Source of the DNA: Ifrita kowaldi
Taxonomy: Eukaryota; Chordata; Aves; Passeriformes; Cinclosomatidae
DNA: 64,000 nt
Assembly (NCBI GenBank): GCA_013398055.1
Contig: VZRS01012046.1
Location: forward strand, 124,001 to 188,000
Reading direction: 5' to 3'
Position numbers and translations under genes: made by a program. How positions within the stretch are numbered: position 1 is the stretch's first letter; each line of letters begins with the position of its first letter. The notes under the pieces were generated by a model that made no database searches, was not told the DNA's origin, and saw nothing but the letters and a program-made list of their open reading frames with translations. This document shows, piece by piece, positions 37,367-47,911 of this stretch.

Positions 37367-38760
37367 AGGCTGAAGGGTCCTGGTCTGTTTTGTCACTTCT
37401 TGTACAGAAACATTTCTTACCTTGATAATCACTGCCATTCCCCTGTAAAACTTTTCATCTTCACTGTGCCTTTCTTGATGTGAGAACTCAGAGCATTCAA
37501 CAGGAATGTACGCCATAGTTTTCTACATAGTCATAGTGAAATCTGTTTCCTAATTATTCACAAACTTTTTTTTTTTAATGTCTATTGATCATTTTACTGA
37601 TTTACCTGATTGTGCAGAGCTTTTAAATGTATTTGTAGAGTTGAAATTGGTTTTCTCCATACACTAATATCTTTTTATTTATCTATGATGAATTTTATTG
37701 GCCCAAAGCAATGGGCCAACTTAGACCAAAGAGTCTTCTAAGTTTCTCTGTTTGTTGAAAGCAGACATTATTTTTGTTCCTGTGAATAGGTCAGGATCAT
37801 CAACAGACTACCTCCTTCAGTGTTCATCTAGGTTTCTCTATCAATTTATGAATATAACTCATAACTCCCCACTTGACACTTCTGGCTCTGTAAAATCTAG
37901 TCACTTTTCTTTATATTTTGGTTTTCCAGCTGTGTGAGGACATTTGCCATCATCCTATGCCTAGAAGTGCTCAGTTTTGATCCTATGAGACACCTCTTGG
38001 CATTTCAAGCAGATGAGATGCAAGTCTGATTTATCACTATACTTGTTCATTCCTCCAGAAGACCCCTATAATTTGGAGGGAAATATTTCTCCTTAGAAGA
38101 GCTGTATTGAACCTTCTTGATGCATTGTATTCCAACGCTCACTAATTCAATTCCTTTATTATGAGCAACAGATCAGCTGTTTAACCCTTGATGTCCCTTT
38201 GAATTCTATGCCATTTGTTACTGAAAAATCATTTTCTCAACTTAATCAATAAATTCTTCTACCGGTATTTCATCTTTGGATGGATCACTGATATTTTCCC
38301 TGCAAAAGAAGATTTTTCAGAATAGGCACCTAAGTGGGTGTTTATATTAACAAAGGAATAACTTTGACACTATCTACTATACATACTTCTGTTACACTTA
38401 AATGTTCTACTTTTTCTGTGGTCTTTTTGAAGACATCTTCCTTTTATGTGTTTGAAAAATTAAAAATATTTTAATGTGTATTAAAGGGTTTCAGTTCTTT
38501 GAAAGTTGTTTTTCAGGCTCATATTTGGCCTGCTAAAAGATTAAAAACCTTTCTATTTTTCTCATTTGCACACATCTTCACTATTTGACAGCAGACTTCT
38601 GGATTGTTACTACCTTCTCCTACTTTGATATTTAACTAGATTTTCTCAACTTCATAATTTTTTTTTTTTTTAAGAATTGATATACCTATGACTTATGCCT
38701 CTAATATGGTTTTAAACAATTTTGAGCCTACTGAAGTAATTTACTCTTTTGACAGCCCTT
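37367..38760 (-). mobile_element. Ancient CR1/L3-like LINE, minus strand
   Basis: The plus strand follows, in order, the reverse complement of the ancient amniote CR1/L3-type LINE that is abundant in turtles and crocodilians. Landmarks are 'aggctgaagggtcctggtct' (37367), a 'cttttcatcttcactgtgcc' block, 'gaactcagagcattcaacag', a 'gactgctgctgcac'-like stretch near 37590-37620, and 'gatgaattttattggcccaa' (37687). Further on come 'ctacctccttcagtgttcat' with 'caatttatgaatat' (37807-37853), a 'ttggcctgctaaaa'-like block near 38526, and 'gacttatgcctctaatatgg' near 38690-38710. The element is heavily diverged with many indels, and no RT frame survives. The exact ends are uncertain. It is older than the other CR1 copies in the window. 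Confidence 0.6.
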
Positions 38761-41239
38761 CACAGATTTTAAACAACTTCTTTATTCTTTGTTATTCTGT
38801 TTTTCACATTTTGTAGTACCAAGCAATAGCAGATTTTGCAAGTTTTTTTGTTCCTATATGGGTGTCCAACCTAGGCCACTTTTCTGTCTGCTTGAGTTAT
38901 GCAGAGCAACTCTTTAATCACAGTCTGTGAGCCACACCTTACTACTAGTCAGGACCTGGTTAGAAGTTTCTTCTTTTATTTCCTGACTCTGTAAAGCAAT
39001 CCTTTAACATGCCTAAACAATTGAATTTTATCTTATGTTCTAATAAAATATTTGTCAAATTCAAGGTACAGGTGGTCTTTCATATCTATTGCAGATATGA
39101 AAGCAGCCTCTCTGATCATGTCAAATGACCTGAATATGAAACATTCTTTTTCACCATGCCAACTGGGCAATGGTATACTTTAAATTACATATTATCTTCT
39201 AGGCTGTGTGGAGTTGAGCAATTGAAAGGCACAATTCAGTGAGTAAGACATGTGTATCTTCCAGTATTTCCAGAGTGTTGGGACTTAGGAGATTCTCTTT
39301 GAATTTGTATGACATAAGCGTATGTTGTTCGTCTATAGTTGACTGTCCAAAAGATAAATTTCGAGGACATGTTGATTACTGGGTTTAATACTTCCTCTGA
39401 GCTTTGAAAAGACTTCTTGCATACAAATAATTAACTTTAATGGAAAAGAAATGATGCATTCTGTGCAAATGCTAAGTGTTAGATGTGTGAAGCTGGTTTT
39501 CATGTTCAGGCTTGACTTTTGATGAGTTTCTCAATTAAACCTCACAATGATTCCACTTTTAATGATTCTTTAATAAAGGATGTTACTTGACAATGAGTTA
39601 GCTAAAAAACAAAATTAAAACAAAAATCACTTCTTTTAAAACTGGGATCAGTCTAAGCAGTCATTAAGGTTGGACATACTGGTTTATTCTGCTTCTGTAC
39701 CCACTCAGTTCTGACATTGCATGAGGCCAGGGCAAAGTTTTCCATAAGAAGCAAGTTACGTAGTGACACAATAATTTTTAAGCTGTTAATTTTGTTTAGT
39801 GCTGTATTTTTACTGTAAATCACTTGATGCTCTTGACTATGATCTTTCTTAAAAAGCCATCATCTAGATAATTTGCAGGCTTGACATGTTCTGAAGGCAT
39901 GGAGGATATTGGTTATAGGTGGTACATTCAATTGGCCCCTCTGAATAAGACTTGTGTGAAAATGTTGTTCATCCTGTTAACTGGCTAAGAGTGTTTAGTT
40001 TTGCCCTTCCTACACACAGCTTGTAGGTCAGTGGCACGTGACACCCTCTAGAACATTTAAAAGTGGCTGAAAACTCAATAAGGTCTTACTGGAAACATGG
40101 TACAATATCTTCAATTTCAACACGGCATTGGTTTAATTTTGGGCTCAGCTGTCCCTGCTGGCTCAAGCTCAGTTCTTTGGGTGGGACTGGGATAATTATC
40201 TTCTGTGCCAATGACAAGACAGTTCATTCAAAATGATGCCTGGAGCTGAAAACAACATTTGCAGGAAAAACAGCAAACTAGGCTTTTTAACATGATTCTA
40301 ATCCTTCCCTAAACAATTACTGAGAGCTGACCCTTAACTTCTCTCTCTAACAAGTTTGGGTTTACAGTACATGCATGGGTTTTCTAAAATGAGATTTGAA
40401 TAGCTCTCTCTTTTAAAAAAAACAAATGCGTTACAGAGGATTTTGCAGAATAGCTAATTCATTTTATTTTACTGGAAGTAAGAAATGCCTCAATTTGCAA
40501 TACAAATAAGCTTTGTTAAAAGCCATTCCACTTGATCTGCTGTTTGTGGAAGAAGGCAAAATGATAGTTTTGAAACTGAAGATGTTTGTCTACACCAAAG
40601 CTACGATAAATATAGCTCTAGTGCAAAAATTCATTCTTCATCATACCAGTACTGCTCTGTCCATTTTGTGAATGGGCAGTGAAAGAAAGCAAGAGCTAGG
40701 GGATAGATTTTTTTTATTAGCATAATTTATCAAGCAATTATCCAGCATTGCAACTCTCAAATGCGTGTTCTTTTCCTATTTTAAACTCTAGCCACGATCG
40801 ATAAATGTTTCTCTTCTTCAGAAACTGTTGCTCTAGAGTTAAATTTTGGTCATTTGTCTCTTAACTACCAGGAAAAAGGACTCATGGATTGTTACAGGAT
40901 ATTTTACTCTAACCCTAGTCCAGCACGTTGCGCTGCTGTGGCAATGTTTCTCAGTCATTACTCTCCCACTGGCATCAGTACTTCCTAATTTATTATGGGC
41001 AACCTGCACTTCTTGTCAGGTCATGTCTGACATTTTAACGTGTGGTGGCACAGGGGAAGCAGGTTTTCTGCAAGCCTTGGGATGAAAAATGCTAAGCTGT
41101 GGTTATCTGTAGAAAGACTTTCCACACTGAGTGTCATGCGTAGACTTTGCTACCTCCTGCTAGCACGCTCTAAACTCTTGTAGGGCAAGCAGAAAATACC
41201 CACCTGACAAGTCTCTTTCAACCTTCCAAAAGGTGACCT
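38761..41239. other. AT-rich non-coding sequence
   Basis: The first few hundred bases may still belong to the old CR1-like element but are not alignable by eye. An 11-bp perfect inverted repeat lies at 39077-39103. I see no gene. Confidence 0.45.
39077..39103. repeat. Perfect 11-bp inverted repeat with 5-base loop
   Basis: The arms ctttcatatct and agatatgaaag are fully complementary around the loop attgc. It is a compact 27-base hairpin that lies in unique sequence. There is no evidence of function. Confidence 0.65.
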
Positions 41240-41659
41240 GTGCATTGCCCACTGCAGAGTGAAATAACTAGTGCAGCACAGAAGCTGGCCATGGATATGG
41301 GCACATGGGGCAAGTCTGAGCGACGAGAAGTAGCTGGATGTGGGCAGACAGCTTGGACTAGAGGGAAGAAGTTTTACTGCCTGATCACACCCAATGGGTG
41401 CTCAAGGAGTGCCAAAACATCTTCCATCATTGAAATCCATGGAGACATTTGGCCTGACCAGCTGAAGAGCCTATGGGCACCAGTGCATGACTGCCTACAG
41501 GGCTCAGCTGATGGCAAACTCCAAGCACTGCTGGTGGCCACTGCCAGCACCCAGCAGGTGGTGATGACAGCTCCCACTGGGATAAGGCAGCTGGGTTGGG
41601 AGAGGAAGGCTGCTCGCTTGCCCTTGACACCACAGAATGGCCCTGACCTCTTTTATTAA
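41240..41659 (+). other. Unidentified 139-codon ORF in a GC-richer patch
   Basis: The base composition rises sharply in G+C over about 450 bases compared with the flanks, and a 139-codon frame stays open. The predicted product is Ala/Gln/Ser/Thr-rich with several Trp. It has no membrane segment, signal peptide or motif that I recognise. Two minus-strand frames (41374-41577 and 41427-41768) are also open, so low stop density from composition is an adequate explanation. It could be a remnant of a retrocopy, an lncRNA exon or an unknown repeat. No poly-A tail or target duplication is visible. Confidence 0.15.
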
Positions 41660-43200
41660 GGAAGACATCTGCAAAATAGTGACACAGATTATAATTTCTC
41701 TGATGTATATCTGTGTGTACTAGAAATCCAGTTGGGGCAACTAATGTTTTAGTTATAATAGTGTTCACATGGGTGTTAGCTTTAATCTAGTTTCAGTAGA
41801 TTTAAACCAGTTAATTAGGTATATGTAATTCTGTAGCCTATTGCCATTTCTGAGCCATCCACCGTCTCCTCAGATTAATTTTTTTATATAGCTGACATAA
41901 TTTTGTAAAAAATAATTACTAGATGCACCTCCAAAATTAGCTTAGAACAGTCATCAAGATATTGCAAGTGGTTATATTTCCTACATTAGAATAGCAGAAA
42001 CTGATACATAATTAGCCCTTTGCACAGCACAACAGCAAGGAAGGAAATTATAGTAAGTAGCAGCAATGTATAAGCAAGTTTGATGATGAATGTCTTTGGA
42101 AAAACAGCTGAAGGACAAAAAAGGAAAAAAGAAAAAAATCAGTGAGACAAGAGGCATGTCTGCACAGCAGAACAAGCTCCTTTTCCTAGTGTGTAACTGC
42201 AAGGATGTGAGGAAGCTTTAGTTCCGAATCTCTGTGGGCACAGTTGATACTGACTGAAATACTGATCCTACCAGCTCAAGTTCAGGGTTCCCTGAATGTG
42301 GATACACATCCTCTGAAGCAGAACAGCTTTGAGCAGAGGAGCTTTTGTCAGTATCTACTTGTTCTCTCTGATTTGTCTGAGAGCAAGAGGTTTAGAAACA
42401 TGCTGTAATTAGAGTTGCTCAAGTGGTATATGAAAACTGTAAAATAATAAAATTAAACAAATAAAAATTGTCCTAGAAAAATAGCGGGTTTGGACACAGT
42501 GGTTTGGCTGTGTACCTGAAGATACTCCCTGAAAATGTAATTAAATTTTCATTTGTTGCATATTCAGTGTATATCTCATTTTGTCCTTGTAATGGTTGGT
42601 TTTGTGCTAAAAACTGGCAATCATGCTAAACAAAACTGGCAATCATGCTAAACAAAAAATTAGTTTCCTTTTTCTGCAGTATTAAAATCTTTCACAAAAT
42701 AGAAAAAAATCCAGTTCCAGAGTTGGTCTAGGCGTTGAACAAAGGAGCTGCACACTCAAAACCTGAGAGAATGCTACCCATATTTTTTATTGCAGAAGAA
42801 TTAATTGATTTATCTGAAAAATGGATATGTTTACACCTTCCTCTAAGATAACAAAAAAAACCCGCAACAAAAGTAGGTATGAAAGTCTTTTCTTTGTTGG
42901 GAAAGTACGTATGGCTTGGGGAAAAAAAAAAAATCAAGGCAGCAATTTTCTTCATGCATTAGATAAGTAACATAGTAACATGAATCCAAATTTTAAAGAG
43001 ATGGAAACAGAGGATTCACTTACAGTGGCATCCAACTCAAAGAGAGGATCTTCAAAGTGATGTAGAAAATTAAAAGAAGAAACAATGAGTTTCTTTGCAA
43101 GTTTAAGACAAAGTTTAACGTAAACAGGGAATATATATCCTAAGGAATTTATTTCCAAACAGCTATGAAGGACGGCTGCCTGGATTATCCAGTTGCTTAC
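41660..43200. other. AT-rich non-coding sequence
   Basis: No gene is recognised. A 22-bp tandem duplication lies at 42610-42653. The minus-strand 152-codon frame (42952-43410) overlaps the candidate exon described next. Its downstream part would be intronic if the donor at 43195-43200 is used. Confidence 0.45.
42610..42653 (+). repeat. 22-bp unit duplicated in tandem
   Basis: The unit aaaactggcaatcatgctaaac (22 bases, cited here only to define it) occurs twice with no mismatch. A perfect copy suggests a recent slippage-type duplication. Confidence 0.9.
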
Positions 43201-43279
43201 CTTTTCCATAGAGTAAAAAGGATGAGGAGACAGCTGCCTCATTTGTCGTAACTCCTCACATGGGAGGCTGCTGTGTCCT
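43201..43279 (-). other. Candidate 79-bp internal exon, minus strand
   Basis: On the minus strand, a long pyrimidine tract (reverse complement of 43282-43309) leads to CCCAG at 43280-43281. It is followed by 79 bases and a strong AAAAG|GTAAGC donor (43195-43200). One frame is open throughout, encoding about 26 residues (GHSSLPCEELRQMRQLSPHPFYSMEK split across its two halves), and exits in phase 0. Both splice signals are strong, but I recognise no protein family and no neighbouring exon on the same strand. It may be an exon of an lncRNA or of an unassigned gene, or chance. Confidence 0.22.
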
Positions 43280-45760
43280 CTGGGAAGGTGAAAGGAAAAG
43301 GAGGCACTGTGGGTTTGGACACTTGAGGTCCAGCCTTTGGTTGCAGGAGATGGTGCCAGGCTCCTGGACTTTAAGCCATATCCAACTGCCTGACACACAG
43401 GACGTAACATCTGGACTTTGGGCTGTGGTCAGGATGAGCAGAGAGTCCTGGATGAGAGCGACTGAACTTCATGTACACGGTAAGCAAAGCAGCCTCAGTA
43501 TTTTCACTGTGAAGTGTAGGAATCGTGTTGGGTCCATGTTATTGTGAATGGGTTCCATCATATATCTGGTCACTGGAATTCAGCTATCTACTCACAAGTC
43601 AAAATATTTATCATGTACTATGAGACTTGTTCCATGTTGGTGACCTTGGAAAGCTGGGTTTCTATGACGAAACCTGAAAAATCAGTTTCTTTTATTAATG
43701 TAAGACTCTTCAGGGTGATCAGGTGACAATGCAGATGATTGCTTGTTTGTGTTTATGCAAAGAAAGCTGGCATTGGGTTTTGATCTACTTTGACTCTCAG
43801 CTCTCTATGGAGCATTAGCATACTTGAATAGGAAAGTGTAGCTCCAGACCAGTGACATTTATTGATATAACACCTGTAAAGTGTTACAAATTCTTGCATG
43901 TCAAGGTCTTAATATGAAATTAAAATGATACAAGCAGGAATAATAAGAGTACAATCGAAATACACTTCTCACCAAAAGCTAGAGCAGACCTGAGCATATC
44001 TAGAAAGCAGGATGCTGTGTAGAATTGTAGAAAGACGTTCCTTCTGTCTCTCTCTTCTGGATTTCTTTGAGTTTCAACATCTCTCTGTACTCATTTGTAA
44101 TGTATTTTCTGAGTCACTTAGATTTAGCATCTGAATGCTGATCTGCCCATCATTTCACTTCTCCTTAGTCTATGTATTATAAATATTGAAATGTCTTGCT
44201 AATATTAATAAAATAATTGCTTATTTAGACTGTTAAGACTACAGATTAGGTGGCAGTGGGATGCTCAGGAGGAAAAATACATTACAGATGTCTGTTTAAA
44301 GGAAAACTGGAGGTAGGATAATAAATTTTCATCTGTATGTAGCCATCATTACCACTTCAGCAGAAAGCCTGGGCTTCTCATTTGTCACACTTTCTAACAG
44401 GGGTAGAAGAGGAATAGAGTAGAAAGAACAGTTGCAACTTCTATCAGCATTTCCCATTAAAATGATCACAGATAATGTTGCATTTGGCTCCTGCTGTATG
44501 CTCCATAATTCTGCCAGGGAAGTAAAGGATCCTGTTGAAACATGCAGTTCTTATGTTGCAGGGATATTTCACAGTTTTACTTTGTTGTGAGCTGTAAAGT
44601 ACAATTTTCCAAAACATGCTGTATTATAGTTGCATGTATTTTAAAGATATCATTTTGGAGAAATTGAAGTTGGAACACAGTAGTGTTTATCAGTTCTGCT
44701 AATTTTTTTCAAGCCATCAGAATTTTGAACTTTTCCCACCAGCAAAAAAGATGTTTTGAACTAAGAAAACATTCATCACTAGAGGGAAATTCCGTTCCTA
44801 ATGATTTTCACAAATAAAGTGCAATCATTAATTGACTTTATCAGTGTTGTGATATGTCATTAGCAACAGAATATTTTCTTGCCTTTGATGATGGTTTGAT
44901 ACAGGTCATTCTTAAATGCTGATGCTATTAAGAGTATTTGTGAATATATCTAAACCTTATAGAGAGAGAATATAAATTAAAAGAAGTTTATGTGAGAGGA
45001 ACACATCAAAATATTTGTGGAATCCATTGAAAAGAAATAGCAAATCAAGCAACATAGTTTAAAATTAAGAGTAATGTTAATTTTATCATTTATCAATAAA
45101 ACTTTTTGAGATTATACTTTATTAAAAAGAATGTTTTACAAGATAAGTCTGTTACAGAAGAGTCCATGATATACACAGATGTCTGTAAGGTGGTGATAGA
45201 ATTACTGTGTTGGACCTGATGATTTCATATTGACCTTGCTGTTACTGAGAACAAAAGAGAAAAACATGCTGAAACACTCCCTGAGATTGCCTTGTGGTTC
45301 ATAAAACCTGCATATTTAACAAATGTAGGTTCCCGAACTCCATGATTTTTCCTTCAGTCATTTTCTTAAAAGTTCATAACAGACGAGAAGGTGCTAAGAA
45401 AACTGGTTGTAATTAGCCACAGATTGGAGGCAAACTTATGGAAAGTTTAATACCAAATTCACAGTGTGCTTTAAGAAACTCCTCTGAAAAGTGTCACAGC
45501 TAATGTGAGATATTTGTGCTGTTTAAAAAAAAAATAAACTTGTTCAGGTACCTTGTAGAACAAACCATAGGTGTGCTTAAAAAATTTTCCATGCATAAAA
45601 TTGTTTGTGCACAAAGAAGACTCTACAAAAGGAGATGTCTGTGACTTTGTATATGGCCTACAGACCCTAATCATAATCATATAAATTGAGTATGTGAAAA
45701 GTGATGTCCCACTCAAACAGGACTGGATTTTTTGTGTTGTGAGTGTTATGCCACTGCTCA
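43280..45760. other. AT-rich non-coding sequence
   Basis: A 95-codon plus-strand frame (43260-43547) begins over the candidate minus-strand exon and its polypyrimidine tract. It is probably a shadow of that composition. I see no other gene or repeat. Confidence 0.45.
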
Positions 45761-46036
45761 TCACCTTTGATCACTCTTTAATTTTGGGTCAATGTTAACA
45801 GAGATTTGAGCTTCAAACATTTCGTGTGTTTCAAGGTAAACATCAGGGGTCTCTGGAAAGATGTGGCAGGAGATCATCTGCCAGGGGCCTTTTACTGTGC
45901 GGTCGGTTCCATCCTCATATTCACTGGTCACTGGTGAGATGGCAATTCCTACAGTTTTCCCAGGAAGGGTGGGAAACAAGGCATTTTGGCTGAAGATGGT
46001 AGCTATCATCCACTCTTTTACTGAAGAACATTCCAC
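45761..46036 (-). other. Unidentified 91-codon ORF, protein-like
   Basis: The predicted peptide has balanced composition (Pro, Glu, Asp, Thr, Val) with segments such as TVGIAISPVTSEYEDGTD and HIFPETPDVYLETHEMFEAQ. These look more like translated exon than AT-rich background. A CAAAG|GTGATG donor sequence falls at 45759-45769, in frame with the end of the ORF. The upstream acceptor is weak (TTCTTCAG). I recognise no domain. A pseudogene fragment, an unassigned exon or chance all remain possible. Confidence 0.18.
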
Positions 46037-46536
46037 TATTCTTCCATGTTCTGGTTAGTAATATTATACAGTGGGTTTTTTTAATATTTTCGCAAAGTCA
46101 TTTCAGGGGAAACCTGTGTGATAGCCTAAATTTGAGGAGGGCATTTTAAAATAATAATTTTAAATTAATACACAATGCTCTGCTCACTTGCATAGAGTCT
46201 TACAATTCATCAAGATTGCAAATGAAATGCTGTTTCAAATGAGAAGTCTGGTTAGATGTATTTGTGTCAAAATTCTCAGAGGAAAACAAAAATTCATTAA
46301 TTTCATACCTCTTACACATAAAAATGTTCTGTCACTACTCAGCTGTAGCCATGTTATCTCATCTGTCCATGATAATCTACAAAGTCAGTGAAGCTGTTTT
46401 TCCTGTTTTCATCATGTTTTCTTCTTTTTTTTTTTTACAAAACTTGAGGTTTTGCAGATGTTAAGGAGGAAAACAATGTTAAATCCTACAAATGAATATT
46501 AAATCCTAAGACTGATCTTGCCTCTATTCTCTTTCT

Positions 46537-46540
<4 letters not shown>

Positions 46541-46570
<30 letters not shown>
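46541..46570 (+). repeat. (CA)15 microsatellite
   Basis: Fifteen uninterrupted CA units are followed by AAAAGCC. A perfect run of this length is likely to be polymorphic. Confidence 0.97.
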
Positions 46571-46574
<4 letters not shown>

Positions 46575-47333
46575 CCTTGAATGATTTCCAGTTCAGTGAA
46601 GTAATTTAAAAATATGAATGCTAAATAAATTTAAATCCAAGCACTGAAGTCAAAGCTAAAGAGCAACCAGAATGTTTTTAAGACTTAATACAATTGTGAA
46701 CATCTTTATGATTTCTTTGACTTTCAAAATCAACATTGTTTGCAAAGTTTTTAGCTGGATATTCCTGGTGTATCAGAGCATCAAAATACTACAGATATAT
46801 CATATGGCATCAGGAAATGGCCATAAAATAGCCTGGAAAAATCTGAAAATTTCTATGCTATGCTGATCTCACGTGCTTGGCTGTTCTAATGTGAATAACT
46901 GTCTCTGAAAACAAATAAACATGCTGAGAAGCCAGGTTAACAATCAAAAGATAATTAGCTTTTCAGATATTTATAAATAGTTTAATTGGAGGACATTGCA
47001 TTTAACATTCTATAAAGAGCAATAGGTAACCATCAAACAATCATCAAGGAGATTACATGCTTGTTTAGTACATTGTCTATGACATGATTATTCTAATGAC
47101 TGATTTACATATATCTCTGCCCTCTTATTCAGTAATGTTAAGAACTGACAAAACTTTTTTTTTTGTTTTTCATTTTGAAGCAATTTATAGTAAATGAAAA
47201 TTTGTTGGAATAAGCTCTTGTGAGAAATACTTCCAGCGTTTCTCAGATCCAGCATGAATTTTCCCAGAGGTTGAGGCATTTATCTGTGCGGCAAACATTT
47301 GTGGTGTTTTGAGGAATATTTGGGTTTTTTTCT

Positions 47334-47398
47334 ACAATAAAAGAAAAACAAAAACAACAACAACAACAAACAAACAAAAAAAAAACCAGCAAAAAAAT
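47334..47398 (+). repeat. A-rich (CAA)n/(CAAA)n low-complexity tract
   Basis: The tract is a run of A interrupted by C, including consecutive CAA units and CAAA units. It is simple sequence with no retroelement body recognised next to it. Confidence 0.8.
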
Positions 47399-47892
47399 CT
47401 ATCCTAATTTTACAGAAAGGGATTGTATAATGACACAGCCAGCAGCAGGGTCTGTCACAGCAGTGCAAGAGCCACATTTTCAGTGTTTGGTTTGATTCAC
47501 AGCAGTGACTTCAACCTGAGTATCCCATGAAGTTCTCGTGACTTTACTGGTTACTTTCTGTTTTGTGAATGTTCTGTAAAAAAAAAAAAGGAAGCTTGAA
47601 ATAAATTTTGACTAAATGAACAATGAGAAGAAAAAAGAATAAGCAGCAAGAAAGAAAACAACAACAATAAAAAAAGACATCCCAAAAATTTTCAGGGGAA
47701 AAATCAATCTAGTTTTTAAAATAATTTCGACTTCTTAGTTTCAACAGATATGCACTAAAAACATCTCTAGACAGCCTTTTAAAATAGTTACCATTTTCAA
47801 TAATGAAAGACATTTTAGGATAGGAATTTCTGACAGAGCAAAACTGCAATGTTTATTGCTTTTGCTTCTTTTATGATTGTTTGTTTTCTTTC

Positions 47893-47911
47893 TTTTTTTT
47901 TTTTTTTTTTT
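47893..47911 (+). repeat. T19 homopolymer
   Basis: Nineteen consecutive T lie within a longer T-rich stretch (47877-47960) containing TTTG units. It is low-complexity sequence. Confidence 0.9.
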
